Shown here: positions 12,931-26,141 of the stretch, piece after piece | Numbering within the stretch: the stretch's first letter is position 1 | Layout: every line of letters starts with the position of its first letter | Assembly: GCF_008831285.2 (NCBI RefSeq) | Contig: NC_045146.1 | Location: forward strand, 5,902,972-5,966,971 | From: Nymphaea colorata | Taxonomy: Eukaryota > Streptophyta > Magnoliopsida > Nymphaeales > Nymphaeaceae | DNA: 64,000 nucleotides | Direction: 5' to 3' | The notes under the pieces: generated by a model | Told to the model about the DNA's origin: nothing | Seen by the model: only the letters and a program-made list of their open reading frames with translations | Database searches by the model: none | Program-made: the position numbers and the translations under genes

Positions 12931-15900
12931 ACACCCAAGTTTCGTAAAATGCTGCAATAATAACGTTATCTTTGCGCCATTCGTAACTCTCATGATAACG
13001 TGTCTCTGGTGTCTTCGAAATATTAGTAGGTTTTTCACGTTACTTTTAGCTATACTTTGCAGAGGTGATCAATTAAAATCCGAATTGATAAAAAGGACGA
13101 TTTATAACGTTTTTTTACTCTGAAAAAACCAAACTTAAAAATAATAATCCAATTCAAATAAAGTGGACTTATAGTCCTTCATGTATTGTGTATTGTAAGG
13201 AGTGGGTCCTCTGCACAAGTTAAAGCACGTGAACATCTCGCCACCTACAAAACTTTGAACCTTGCTTGTGGAAGGAGAAGAGAGATTCAAGCAATGGATG
13301 ATGGGATAACCCTCTCACTTTCTGGAATTCAAATAAAGTAGAACGAAATGTTTGTCTGCATTGGGACATAATCCTAATAATGTGACAAGGCTACTAGTAT
13401 TAGTTCTTACCCAACAATTTTCTTGCTTTTAGGGGTATTTTGGTCATTTATTACAAATTGAGAAGTGTTTGATCATTTTTATATAAAAAAAAATGTCTCA
13501 TTTCTCATGTTTGCATTTATAAAGAAAGGGGTTCTTCATCTTATAAGCACAAGAGTATTTTGCTCATTTCAATTGATAGACAATGGGAATCCAAAGATAT
13601 GTGATGCCTAAGGTACTAAGCATCCAACAATAAATAAAAGTTCCTTGTCTGTTTGAGAAATCGTTGTGGCACCTGTAAAGTAGGTAGCTGAAGATTGTGG
13701 GGAGATCTCCTCAACGAGTAAAAAGTGTTCAAACTTTAAGATGACTTGGATGTTAAAAAGGAAAAGTAAAGATTTTCATTTTTAAGCCTAAAGTTTTAGA
13801 AAAGGACTCGGTTTCAATAATTTTCTTAGTACAAGTTGCAAGTGAAGCATACTTCTGACACACAAAAAAAAAAAAGAAGAGTTTCAATTTGTTTTTTCTC
13901 AATATCATGTTGCATTGAGTTTCATTCTCACTTTTCTTCACTATCATCAGTTTTTAATATGTTATTTTAAAAACTGAAAAGTGTATTTAAAGAAAATACA
14001 ACTAAATTAGGCTCATAGTAGAACAGTTTTTATGAAAAATGCAGCTTTTATTTAAAAGTTCGTAAAACAGATTCTCTTTCTACAATTGTAACAAAAGGTA
14101 GGCCTAGAAAACAGTCAAAATTAGTTTTATACCAGCAATGATGAAGTGACTCTATAAAGAAATTGAAGCGGAAAATGTAAGAGCTCACTGAAAAGCGTAC
14201 TCTTTTTATAAGTACGTTCTGTTTTGATCCCCTCATGAAGAAGAGCATCTTTGCTCATTAGTTTATATTTCAGACATTTATAAAATTTCTCTTTCTATTA
14301 TTTCTGAGAATTTTTTTGTCCTTTTGCCGACAATTAGGGTGTGGTGTGAGGTTAAAGGCACGAGATCTGCGTGTAGCTTTTGTGATGAGAACTTTACACC
14401 AATTACCAGTAAGTAATCAAGGGGCCATGGCCGCTTCCTCCTAGAATTTTGAAAAATCGAAATTTAATTGTTGAAATTTTGAAAAATCAAAATTTAATGG
14501 TTGAAATTTTGCAAAAATTTGCATTTGGCCACGCCGCCGCGGCTATCATGTGTTGATGCTTATGTCTCTCCCTCAAGTTGAACGGCCTTCAAAGAACATA
14601 ACTCGGCTCCTGTAAAAAAATTTGAGAAGTATAATTCGAAAACTTCCAAACAAAATTTCTAACTCCACCCCTACATACAATAGTTATTTGTTAAAGACAG
14701 GGGCCTGATCTTTCTTGTTTGAGATAATAAATATTACGTTTTGGTTTGTTTGTCTACCAAAAACAACTGCATGGAAAATAGGTTTTTAATATTAGTTTTC
14801 CCTTTTTGTTTTTACAACCTGAAAAGCAAAGGGGCCCCACAAGGGCCCTGGCCCACCTTCAAAAAGAAAATTAAGAATAAATTTACATATAAATTTTAGA
14901 AAATTTCATTTGTTTTATATAAAAATTTTGAAAAATGATATTTCGGCCCTTGTCAAAATTTGAAAACTTTAATTCGGCTCCCCTCATGAAAAATTTCTGA
15001 CTTCGCCCCTATTCAAGGGATTCGAGATTTAAACCACATGAAGCATGTTCTAATGTGTTATTTATTTGGGCTGCAAACAGTGACAAGGGTGACACCAAGT
15101 TAAAGGATATATTGTAGGTCCACCTAAACCTCAAAAAAAGTTAGAATAAAGGTATGGTTTTGTGGGTAAGGTTGTTTCCTTTTAATAAACACTAAAAAAA
15201 ACTGAAATCACGGATCCTCCATCGGCAATGTTAACTAGCTATTTGGCTATTCACAACCATTTTTAACGGTTTTATACTTTATATCTAAAAATATTAGAAA
15301 TTCGTATGGAACTTAATATTTCTATACGTGTAAACAAGATTTTAAAATCTAACAAAATAGGGAGATGCATCAGAAACAAAATTTTACAAGAGTTCAATAT
15401 TTAAAGACCTGAATATTCTGTCACATAATATTCATTTTACATGTCAAACAATATAATTTTTCGGTTGATTTTCATAACTTTAGACATGAACGTCACAATT
15501 GCAAAATTAATTTTCTAACAATTATGTTACCAGTTGATTTTCATGTTTTTTAGACTTGAATATCACATTTCGTAATTAAATCCTCTAATATACTAATTGG
15601 ATTTTTCACCATTGCCAAACTCAAAATAATTAAGTTCTTAATGGAACATTGATTTGGAGTCCTCTTTTTTTTTTTTTTTTCGATTTTGTGTGACAAGCTA
15701 GGGCTAAGTACATTTTACCAAAAATTATTCCGGAGATGGAACATTTAGCGTTGAACTATCACAGAGGAGTTCAATGAACCCTTTGTCGATGCATTGAACC
15801 TGCAGGTGATGCATGCATTTGTGAATTAGTTGATTATACAACAAGCAAGCAACAGGACTGATGAATGGATCATCCCTAGCTATTTGGACACAAAACGTAT

Positions 15901-16045
15901 AAAACCATACTTAATTAAAGTTTGGTAATCATTCCAATTCATTTTAGTTTGGATCTGATGGCTAGCTCCTTGTTGTTAGACAACTCACCAAATTACCTAC
16001 TACTTCTATGGGAAGGTGCTGAAAGCATTAGCCTTTCGGTTGGAT
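12931..16045. other. Gene-free AT-rich DNA
   Basis: No coding region, RNA gene or intact transposon is recognised. Two related short repeats at 14,421 and 14,831 are listed separately. The rest is A/T runs and unique-looking sequence. Confidence 0.5.
14421..15010 (+). repeat. Two diverged copies of a short dispersed repeat (14,421-14,672 and 14,831-15,010)
   Basis: Each copy opens with an AAGGGGCC block, continues with AATTTTGAAAAAT-type sequence and a TTCGGCTCC motif, and closes with a C-rich CCACCCCTA or CGCCCCTA end. A third piece with the same GGGCTC...CTTCGCCCCTA pattern is at about 20,826-20,946. The G/C-rich ends around an AT-rich core suggest remnants of a non-autonomous transposon family; the class is not determined. 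Confidence 0.4.
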
Positions 16046-16247
16046 GGCATGTACTAGCTATGTCCTCGGTTCGAGTCTTGGAGGGAGCGATTTTGATGGT
16101 GTTGAGGAGTATTACCGGCACTATTGTGGAGATCAAGTGGATCTGGTGTTGATGAGTGTTAGATAACTTGGAACTGTTTTCCCATGTCAGTTCCTATCAT
16201 CATGAAGCGACTTTCTGAGACACACCGATGAAAAAAAGTGAGGAAAG
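16046..16247 (+). repeat. Left arm of a 200-bp inverted pair (SINE-like or TIR)
   Basis: This is a near-perfect reverse complement of 17,793-17,991. It contains GGTTCGAGTC at 16068-16077, a good match to a pol III B box/T-psi-C arm, so one reading is a tRNA-derived SINE. The alternative is a terminal inverted repeat of a 1.95-kb element. Confidence 0.6.
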
Positions 16248-16571
16248 CGTCATCTCGTTGATTCGTCAACTCGATCGAGTATTTAAATAACCAAACTGTA
16301 AAACAGTGCAGCTGAATTGGACTCGTCAAAGACGAGTCAGGCCAACCTTGACTCGTGGCCAGATTTGTTGGCACCCGAGTCAATTCTGTGAGTTTACTAA
16401 CTATGAGATGAATAATAAATTAACAAGTAAAAAAAAAAAAAATCTGCTATGAACGTAGCAAGGTATCATGCACATAGAACAATTCAATAGTAGAGCGATA
16501 GATAGGCAGTGCTGCCCACAGCTGCCTCCAAAAACTTTTCATTTTCATATTGGTTCTTTAAAGATTTGCTC

Positions 16572-16597
16572 ATATATATATATATATATATATATAT
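16572..16597. repeat. (TA)n microsatellite
   Basis: This is a run of alternating T and A of about 26 bases inside the spacer of the inverted pair. Confidence 0.9.
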
Positions 16598-17792
16598 TAA
16601 TTAGTATCATGCACGATAAAACTCATTTGGTTTCCTACTTAACAGGAGCAAGTACCCATCTGACATACATGGTAGTTGTATAATCCAAAGTACCTAACAT
16701 ATCAATATATAATGCAGATATCGATCTCAATGAATCCATAACAATGCTGGAATAGCAAGTAAGATCAGGGTAGTGTGACGTTGTTAAGTTAAAATTAGGT
16801 CACCGATTAACTGCCAATGTTAAGCAATGCATTAACAAGTGCAATTATGAAATGATATATATGCAAAAATGAATTGGAAGAAGACCACCAAATAAAGGCC
16901 TCTGATCTCTCTATCTTGGCAGTTGGGATGTGGGCTGTGTATTATATTCCATTAAATAAGCGGAGGTGGTCCTGAGATAAAGTCAGTACTGCAAGGCGTT
17001 CCGACTGACAAGACATAGATGGGTTGCGTTTGCATTGGCCGATTTTGTACTGTTTCCGGTGGGTCTCCCGCCCTATGTTTGTATGGGATGTGAATGCACT
17101 AGAGTATTCGAGCATACAAATTAGTTTACCAAATTAATTAAACAACTTTAACTTTACTTTTTCTAGAGAAAAAGTAGATTGGGATTTAATTTCCAGACAT
17201 TTATTCAGGACATTAACGAAGGCTGATGCATTTATTAAAGGGGCCATGGAGGCTTTATTATTATTATTTTTTCTTTTGCGTTGCATGCCTCTAGCGACGC
17301 ACACAACTCAAATCTGTCGGCCAAGTCGAAATAGGTGTGCTGGCATCGGTCCCTTCGGCGTCACATGCTTATCATCAGGGCATTAATTTCTACCAGCCAC
17401 AGAAAAAATTTTTTTGGGGAGGAAAATCTCATTAAAAACGTTAAAAGCGAGTAAATTGGAAAAAGAAAAGCAACGTGTTTTTTTTTTAATCATAAATAAA
17501 AAAAAAAGAAGCTGTATTGTGTTTTTTCTTTTTTCATGTTTTTTTGAATTTTTTTTTGAGTTCTAACAGTTTTTAATTACCAGATTCTATTTTCATATTT
17601 TACTTTTAGGGTTCTAAACTCCTTTTAATTTCTGGTTGAATGAGTAATTGTTTTAAAATTTGCTAAAATTTCACCAATTTTTGCAAAAAAAGAAAGCACC
17701 TGTGTTGTTTTATACCAAAAACAAAAACGACGTTGTTTAAAACCCCAAAACTATATTTATGGCTTTAAATTCTACTGATCATCCATGGAGCT

Positions 17793-17991
17793 TCCTCACT
17801 TTTTTTCATCGGTGTGTCTCAGAAAGTCGCTTCATGATGATAGGAACTGACATGGGAAAACATTTCCAAGTTATCTAACACTCATCAACACCAGATCCAC
17901 TTGATCTCCACAATAGTGCCGGTAGTACTCCTCAACACCATCAAAATCGCTCCCTCCAAGACTCGAACCGAGGACATAGCTAGTACATGCC
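17793..17991 (-). repeat. Right arm of the inverted pair
   Basis: It is the reverse complement of 16,046-16,247 with very few mismatches. The B-box-like motif is on the - strand at 17960-17969. The homology stops abruptly at both edges of both arms. Confidence 0.6.
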
Positions 17992-18020
17992 CACAGTGAC
18001 CCTGTCATCTATCGATTCAA

Positions 18021-18080
18021 GTTCAAGTCACAAGTTTGCCAACTATTCTCGTTCAAGTCACAAGTTTCCCAACTATTCTT
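18021..18080 (+). repeat. 30-bp tandem duplication
   Basis: There are two adjacent 30-bp units beginning GTTCAAGTCACAAGTTT that differ at about two positions. Confidence 0.85.
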
Positions 18081-19240
18081 ATATAATGTATGTGCATGTG
18101 GCGTGTGTGCTAGTCTAGCACACCCTTTCGTAAGGCCCTGCTTGGTTTAGCCCTTTCACAATTAAATCACAATTAATGATTTAACAGTTATTTTATCTAT
18201 TGAGATTGATTGGTGTCTTTCAGTAAGTAGTTTTATATTTAATATGCGGCGGGGCAAATACCTACAAATTTCGGTGTCATTTAATATTAATGTGTTATTG
18301 TACAAGGGGTGGAAACTCGTCGGTTCAGATTGGATTAAAACTCATCATCAAGGAAAATGCTTATGCTTTTCTCTAAGTGAATTCAATTAATTAAAGTATG
18401 CTAAATCACGAGAAAAATATTCATCTGCTCAAATTATAAACTAGCTAGATAAAGCACAGACAACTATACCTTCTAACAACAAAGGACCCAGTATTAAGGT
18501 CGACAATTTTTGCGTATTAATGTACCCTTCGTAAGCTTGATAAATGCGTTCTCAACAGTGTAAAAACTATATATCTATATCATCTTCTTAAACAAATAAA
18601 TGACAAAAAATGCATTCAGAGGTTTAGATAAAAAGTAAAACTGCTGTAGTGGTTTTCTTCATAATTGGTAAACTTGCAGATGCTAGTTTGGCAAACATGA
18701 GTTGTTAAATCAACTCTTTGACCTCGTCTTACTGAGTCTGAGTCATGGGTTTGCCAATTATGGTTTTATTTTCTTTTTTTTTCTGAATTAAAGAGCTTAA
18801 CGTGAACTTAGTACTCTGTAATACTATGTGACTTCTATAATGGATGATAGTTTACTTTTGTTGTTAGCAACTCAATGAGCATTTCACCAATTATATTGAT
18901 AATATACATTGATTAGCTACCAATTGATTAAACTAAGGCACATTTTACAACATAAAGGTCGTTCCGTTATACCTAGACATCACCGTAGTTGAGCCATATA
19001 CAAAATTTTGCAGTTGCATTAAAAGCCACTGATTTATAATATTTGATGATATATTGTTGTGGAAACACACATAGATCATCAAAATATGCTTTCCATTAGA
19101 TAAATGGTCACAGACAAATATATAAGATTTGATAGATGAAAAAGAAAGAAAGATGTTCAATTATGAAGCAGACATGTTGCTTCATTATTACTTTTGCATA
19201 TGTGCTCATATATATATATATATATATACATATATAAAAG

Positions 19241-19271
<31 letters not shown>

Positions 19272-21590
19272 GTGTTATGGGAGGAGACATGGGGGGAGGG
19301 GATGGATGTGTACTGCTCACATGCAAGAGGTTACTATGATAGAGGCCACATGGTTGACGAAGCATGGGAGACAGAACTTTCTGGTTAATGAAAACTAATA
19401 GTTCAATTTTTAAACTTTAATGGGAATTTATATATAAATAAATAAAATTTTTATAGATATTAATGTGTAAATTTGGTAATTTTTCATAGCTGGTGCGGGC
19501 AGTGGCCCACATAAGGCTACACCTGCCTCGGCCATTGGATTGACAGCAAGCAGCAGGCAGTTCAAGTGGGTTATATATGAAATGGCAAATGCCAGTGGGG
19601 GCACTAAAACCTGCATTTTGCGGCTCATTGTTTTTCGGCGGAGGTATGTGGTTGGTACATAGCCACATGGTCATCTAAGTACTGGTAATAATTAATATGA
19701 GCAATTTATAAGCCACTGAAGAGAGGCATCTATGACGTAGCTACGTATGTGTTAGAAAATGCGGGACATCCATGACGTCGACTTTTTCCTGGTCAGTAAA
19801 AGTTCACATTCACTGACATGTTCGCTTTCTTCAAGGGGCCTTGTGCTGAGGTAAGGCCTTGTACTTCGTAGTCGTTGAGAATGAAGCTGTGGTGATACGA
19901 GCAATTGTACAAAAAAAAAAACTTCTTATTTTATATTGATATTTTTGAGCAATTTTTCTCAAACACATATTTGTGCTCCGTAAAAAATGCCAATTTACCA
20001 CGCTTTCAGTACCTGCATTAGAGGTACATGTATGTAACAATGTCAACTGATCATATTTGAATTAGATGTATATTTTACTAATTTATCTGTATCTTGAATA
20101 TTTTTATATTCTGATTCAAACTCAGTTTCAAATTCAAAGAAAGAAAATTAGATGCCAAATCTGAATCCAACTTTTTAGGTTAACGTCCGAATCCCAATCA
20201 ATTTTTAAATTGAATCCAAACCACATTATTGACATTGAGTATATGATATTTATTTAAAATTATATCTGATCCAAATTTGAATCCGAGTCTGGTCAAATAA
20301 TTCAGAATTCGAATCCGATTAGATTAGATGTCATTTCTTGTATTCGAATTTGATCTGAATTATTAATTAGATGTCAAAATTTTTTATACTCACTTTTTTT
20401 TTTTAAATGTCGTGCAGTGAGATATCGAATATAAATCAGATTTATTAACATCCCTATGTATAAGCAAAATTTTAGTTAAGAAACGACAAAAAAAGTCCCA
20501 CTCCCCAATTGGACTTTAAAACTTAATCAATGTTAAGTCAAAGGAACATCGATTGACCAATCCTTAGATTGCAAGTCTTTAATTTATCGCAGCATAGTTA
20601 GGTAGGAAAGTGCCAACTTTGATTTTGAGTCAAGGGATTTGCTGAACCCTCAAGACGTAAATCTTATCAGGCACAAAGCAGGTTATTTACGCCCCGCTGT
20701 GCACGTTCGTGTGCCAATATAAATAATGATAAAAGTACCTCTGGTCAATAGAAAAAAGTGGAAAAGAATAAAAAAAACTGAAAAAGTTAAAACATAATTT
20801 TTTTTTTAAAAAATAATTTTCAAAATGGGCTCTTGCAAAAAGTGTTTATTTTCATATTGCAGTTTTCTTCATTTACGTACAGGTGGCCCTTAAAAATTTA
20901 ATTATATAAACAGTGCCCTTAGTCAGAATGTTCTAGCTTCGCCCCTATGTGAACATGAGGTGTGAGAGAGTAGACAGCATAACTTTCTGTTTTCATGGAT
21001 GAATTAATTCAGTTTGACAAGAAAGACTTGTTCAATCTGACTTCACATGTGCTAGAAGGGCAAGTAGTCATGAAAATGAAGGAAATAACAAGGGGAGAGG
21101 AAGCCGGTCGCGCTGGCTTAAGCTGTCGTTAGGTTATGTCGCCCTTTGGACACGGTAAAGGGCTTAAGGGAGAATCACAAAGCAATCATTTTGTACACTT
21201 GTGGGGTCACTATGTCACCGGTCGAATCGTCCGGCCAGCTTGCAGGCCAATCCACAACCTATAGTTCATGCCATGTCAGTTTATAAATGCTGAGAAGCAA
21301 AAAGTTGTCAAGGAGACGCGAAGCATCAACTACCACATGAATGGTAGGGCAGTATCAGCTCATATTTCATATAAACAATTTAGTGTAGCTGATTCTTCAA
21401 TTGCTTCGCTAGGGTATATCAGTTAAAGTTGTGAATAACAAACTATTATAATAGATATTGTTTACTCTTCCTCTCTCTTATGTATATAAATATATACAAC
21501 ATATATATAGTTATATATATTAAAATTACTAGATTCCTTCGGCCTTTGACAGTACATGCCCTAATATGTGTATCGTTATGTGCAAGAGAA
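18081..21590. other. Gene-free region with simple repeats
   Basis: No gene is recognised. It contains a (TA)n(GA)n tract and, at about 20,050-20,400, sequence dense in GAATCC/GAATTCGA-like words reminiscent of degraded repetitive DNA. The rest is AT-rich. Confidence 0.5.
19207..19272 (+). repeat. Compound (TA)n(GA)n microsatellite
   Basis: A TA run is directly followed by GA repeats up to about 19272. ORFs crossing it are repeat translations. Confidence 0.9.
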
Positions 21591-21599
21591 AGAAGGCTG

Positions 21600-21825
21600 C
21601 CCGATGAATGAGAGGGACTCATGGCCAGAAGGATATACATACATACATACATATATATAGAGTGGACTGTTGAGAAAAAAACTAGGAAAAAGAAGTGATG
21701 AATATTTTCATCATGTAATATTAGTTTATATTTCTTTCTTTTTATTTTTCTTTCAACCATCCATCATCATAAATTGAGGGGTCCTCATGAGTGAGTTGGG
21801 TGACTATCCAGAGTCACTATTCACT
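21600..21825. mobile_element. MITE-like foldback, copy 1 (truncated or diverged)
   Basis: It shares its core with the element at 62,084-62,308: a GAAAAAnnACnAGnAAAAAGnAGTGATGAATATTTT block, a later TTTCAACCATCCAT block, and a terminal GGTGACT...CCAGAGTCACTATT. The left terminal inverted repeat is not clear here. It is presumably non-autonomous. Confidence 0.45.
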
Positions 21826-22499
21826 CATTCTACATATATATATATATCTATTAGAAAAGCCTCCCGTAGCTAGTTCTCCTCCTTTATGAAAGAGAATCAT
21901 CTTTCATTGATAATGAGGTATGCATCACTTCATTTATGCCATTGATATAACTGCTTGATTGCAGGTTCCATATTCGCAGGAAGAATGTTACATTATAGAT
22001 CTGGTGTATCTCCATCCTAACTTCATGCTAAAGCTTGGCTGGCATTTGAAGTTTTCTGCGGTGCTTGATGAGAGGATTTGTTCTATCACTTGTCTGAGTG
22101 ATTTCAATTCAATCAAATCTAGTGCTAAAGAAAACTAGGTGGGCACTTGCAGCTTGTGTGCGCCTAGCCTTCTCCGATTTCATAATTTCCAATGATCTAT
22201 TGGATATCACTAATGAAATTCCATATTCAGTTGGACCACAAGGGAAGGATAACATGGTGTGCATTTTCTATATACTTTCATGTGTCCTACTTGAGCAAAA
22301 GGTATCCACCCTATGATCAAAGTAAAAATGCTGCCAAGAATATCATCAGATGATAATGCCCATAATGCCATGTATGCTCGATCGGAGAGTAATCTAGAAG
22401 CATTGGTAAATCTCTATTTAGACTACAACTTTTGCCAACAAAAGGAGGAATGAAGACGGTTATTGTAGCATCAGAAGGTATCTAAGGTTGTTGGCTGCA

Positions 22500-23500
22500 C
22501 AATGATAAAGTGATTGGGCACCTACAAGCAATTAAGACCTTAGTGTTTGGTCAAGGAGGACTTGACAAAATCAGAAAATTTAAATTGACTACAATATTTG
22601 GAATGACCTCAAGTTTATTCAGTGAGGCTTTGAAAATAGGTGATCAGGAAGCAGTTGAAAGAGCGATAGATGCTAAAAAGCATCTTTCCTTTCTCCTGAA
22701 GTTGGAAGAGGAATTATTAGAGACAAAAGGTGAGGATAATGTGGTTTGAAATAGGGGATAGCAATATCAAAATTTTATATGACTCGATAAAGAATCAACG
22801 CCGAAGGAATAAGACTTATTAATGTGGTGATCATTGGAGACTACTATGAGGAGGGTCCTAATGAAATTATGAAGAAATTTGTAAATATTTTGTAGTTCTT
22901 TTGGTAGAGATTATGCATTGGTCCCTAACTATTGAAGTGGCTTTTAGTCCTTTAGTTAGTGACACTCAGAACTGCCCACCACTGACAAATAAAAAAGACA
23001 GTTATGGGAGTTGATGAGAATTCCTCCCGAGTCCTGATTAATAAGTTTCTTTTTTTTTAGCTAATTGGAATTTAGTCAAGGAAGCTGTTGATAGGCTCAT
23101 CAAAAACTTCTTTGCAAAGGAAAGAATCATGCAAAACACTAACTGCTTGCACATAGTGCTTATTCCCAAGGTGCTAGGTAATTCTCAAATCCAAAATTTG
23201 TGGCCAACCACTCTTTTACGAAAACATTGTCAAATTCAAGAACAAGGTACTGGTGAATCAAATAAGACCAAATTTGTCTTGAACTATACCACCCAATCAA
23301 AGCGCCTTGTTGCCTAACAAATGCACAACTATATGCTAAGGTATGAAATAGTACATTCGATGCACATGATACTAGTGAATCATAGAACTGTAAGTTTGAT
23401 CTTAATACAACTTCCAAAAGGTTAGTGGGGACTTTCTTGGAAAAGAATTTATCTTCCTCGGTTTTGATGATTGGTAGACTCAAGGATCATATTTTGTATT
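22500..23500 (+). pseudogene. Decayed L1-type LINE reverse transcriptase fragment
   Basis: Translated pieces resemble plant L1 ORF2. A lysine-rich segment preceding RT is at 22,510-22,749. A block reading CLHIVLIPKVLGNSQIQNLW at about 23,145-23,205 corresponds to the RT-1 block typically reading ..LIPKV...D.RPISL. A remnant of the following LVPNR...AHEIVH block is near 23,300-23,360. Multiple stops and frameshifts make it non-functional. Family assignment rests on motif memory. Confidence 0.5.
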
Positions 23501-23617
23501 CAATCAATATCTCTGGCTGCGCTAGTAAATTGCAAAAAAAAGTCCTTTGTTTAAGTCAACAGGAGGCTTCATGATGGATACCTCTTATTTAAAAAAGAAA
23601 ACCCAAGTTTTTTTTCT

Positions 23618-24487
23618 TTGGGGGAGGGGGGCTTGGTGGAAGAGAAGGAGTCTCTATTAGGGTTTCACCGTGATGAAAGTATTGACCCTCCTAATGGAGG
23701 TGGAGATGGTGGAATGGTTGGGAATCACCATGGAAGGGGAAAACAAAGGCATTCAGTAACCGTGTATGATCAAGAAAAGAGGAGGCAGTCGGTGAAGCAA
23801 TAGGGAGGATACAATAGATTGTGGGTTAATGTTTTGGTGTTTCATGAGAATGACAATTTTGAGAGCATCCCTGTAGTGAAAGTGGACTAGAATGAAGGGC
23901 ATCCGATGGTTACTATTCCCCTAGAGGCCTAGCCAATAATGGCGCATCCCTTCAAGTTCGCTAAGGTTGCAACATTCCATGGAGGAAAAGGCAAAACGAG
24001 TATGGACTACAAGTTTGCAATTGATGCCCTGTGCAAGCTGTGCAAATTGAGTTTCTTATTTGAGTGGACTCTAAGGGTACGTTGCAGATCATGCTATGAC
24101 GTGATGCACAGCAGATAAGCAACTGTATTCTTGTAGCTAGTCAATGGAGAGTTGGATATTAAATGAAAATAGAGAAGACGACCATGACAACCATTTGGAT
24201 GTAGCTGCTAAACCTGCCAACAAACCTATAGAACAACTATTCATTCAAGGGTATCACTAAGGCCCTTAATGGAGTTTTTTTTAGAGGTAGACCCTTGTAC
24301 CAAGACTTGGAGTTGTTTGGATTTTGTGCAAACGTGTGAATTCCCAATTGGCTTTCTGCCAGTCCCAAAAGTTTCACGTAAATTTGGCGAAAGAGAATGC
24401 AGAGAAGAAGAAATGCAATACGAGTCAAAAGTTATCTTACGCAAACTCATTGACTCAATGTCCCACTTGAGTTGGAAATGTAGATAA
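23618..24487 (+). pseudogene. Possible LINE ORF1-like (DUF4283-type) remnant
   Basis: A 61-residue ORF at 23,618-23,803 is followed by broken frames. The segment at about 24,260-24,400 (FLEVDPCTKTWSCLDFVQTC) resembles the part of LINE-associated DUF4283 proteins that usually ends in ..RPS.ARVCVE. It is badly decayed and the assignment is tentative. It lies 3' of an ORF2-like fragment, so it would belong to a different LINE insertion. Confidence 0.3.
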
Positions 24488-24489
24488 AA

Positions 24490-26136
24490 GGAAACTAGTT
24501 ATAGAGGAAGGCCACCTACTCAATAACCCATGACAAAATACCTCCAATCAGTGGCAGAGCCAGAAATTTTTGGCTGTGGGGCACTAGTACGTAGTATGTG
24601 AAATTTTCAAATTAAAATATATATATTATTATACAAATAAAGCAAATAATTATAATTATGTTCTATGTGCATGTTCCAAGATGGGTTAACTAATAAAAAA
24701 AGTCACACACAGCTAAAAACTGCCACAAAATCATGCTTGACAGAAGTGTGTGTTTGTGGCAAATTACACCTAAAACAGTCATGAGTACGGACTATCCGGC
24801 ATGATTCAAGCATCTTGCCTGCTTTGAAACAGTAGTCAATCATACCACACAATAAGACTCTGACCTATAAATAAAACTAAGTCCAAGACTAAAATGGGAG
24901 CGATAAGAGATGACCTACAACCAAATTCTAGCATTATAACCTAAATAAACAAGAAAGACATCAATCATAAAGGAAAGCAATATCAGTGCAGGAAACAAAA
25001 TTTGGCCAATCAAAAAAGAAAGTTATAATTGTTATCTAGTTGAAATAACAAACCTAAAAACAATAGGGCAATATTCTTTCCACCTGAGAATTTGCATGTA
25101 GAGAACAAGAGCTTTCTTTTAATTCAACAGGAAAGGTGGATTTGCTTCAATGACAATAGCTGTTGGTTGTTCTCTAACATATTTCATACCTAAAGGATCT
25201 TTACCAGGAGATTGATACTTAAAAGCTGTCAATGGTGAAAACACAAATCGGATAACAATATGGACTCGTGGCTCATGTTTCAGAAGTGGACTTTCTGATG
25301 GTAAGAATCACAATTCCTACTCACTACGTTTACCAGTCATTGTTGTCAGTATGAGCTTTAGAAGTGAATCCTTTTGCAAAATGATCAAAGGGTCAGGCTG
25401 TAGGAAATATAGAATCAAGGGGCACTTATTTCTTTTTTGATCTTTTACGTACTAAAAGAACCCATTTAAATTCATCCAGAAGTCAAAAAAAATTATGAAA
25501 AATCGAAAGTTATATCATCATATATCGGTCCAGAAAACAGCTAATGCCATGCAGATCAGTTGTTTCAACCTGATATTATACAATCAGATATTGATAATCA
25601 GTGATATGAGTAGCAATTGCCCCACCAACTATGCAAAATTGGACATTCTAGGGGAGGAACAAAACCAACTTAACATAAGATTTCTGAGCTACGTACAATG
25701 CTCCGAACACATTTCTACAAAACCCAATTACAAGGATATTGAAAAGATAATTCATGAGCACTTACATCATTTCATTTCTCAAGCCAATCTTCAAAGCACA
25801 GTGTGAACTTCATTACATCATCTTCCATGACAAATTCTGCAGGATGGCTCATCCCACCTCTACACTGAACAAGCACAAGACCCACTTGCTTTATCATGAA
25901 GTCTCGATTAGCAAAACTTTAAAGGAATTGCAATTTGTAGAATTAAAAGGAGACATAAATCTCCCAATGTCCAACGACGTTCCCATTTCCCAACTGTCAA
26001 TTCGTTACGCTTAGTGACTAGCGAGTAAAACAAGGCTGCCAAAGTCGATAGAAGACAAAGAGAGGAACCCAGCCCAAAGTTAGTGGCAGTTTCATCATTT
26101 AAACATTGAATGACTGAAGTCTGAACCCATTAATAT
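24490..26136. other. Gene-poor flank left of the retrotransposon
   Basis: It starts with a GTGGCAGAGCCAGAAATTTTT sequence at about 24,550 that resembles widespread plant transposon termini. Otherwise it is AT-rich. One unidentified coding-like fragment is listed separately. Confidence 0.4.
25119..25294 (-). other. Unidentified coding-like fragment
   Basis: On the - strand, a CAG acceptor-like site is followed by 57 open codons ending in TAA at 25119-25121. The peptide is well balanced and not low-complexity, with segments SPLLKHEPRVHIVIRF and KYQSPGKDPLGMKYVREQP. I do not recognise the family. It may be the last exon of an unknown gene or a gene fragment. Confidence 0.25.
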
Positions 26137-26141
26137 CCTAT
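26137..26141 (+). repeat. Left target site duplication CCTAT
   Basis: The five bases CCTAT directly precede the LTR terminus TGTTAACA and are repeated exactly at 45067-45071 after the last element base. A 5-bp duplication is the norm for Ty3/gypsy integrase. Confidence 0.85.

Noticed and set aside
12483-13038. Overlapping ORFs of 60-114 aa on both strands in the G+C-rich patch
   Set aside because: The translations are biased by composition, match no family I recognise, and lie where a leader/promoter of the GPDH gene is expected.
16068-16077. tRNA gene at the GGTTCGAGTC motif
   Set aside because: No acceptor stem or anticodon arm can be folded around it; only the B-box-like part is present, better explained as a SINE-like repeat.
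19129-19398. Arg/Glu-rich and Tyr/Ile-rich ORFs
   Set aside because: They are direct translations of the (TA)n(GA)n microsatellite.
23129-23317. Functional reverse transcriptase gene
   Set aside because: Only one RT block is readable and frames break within 60 codons, so it is LINE debris.
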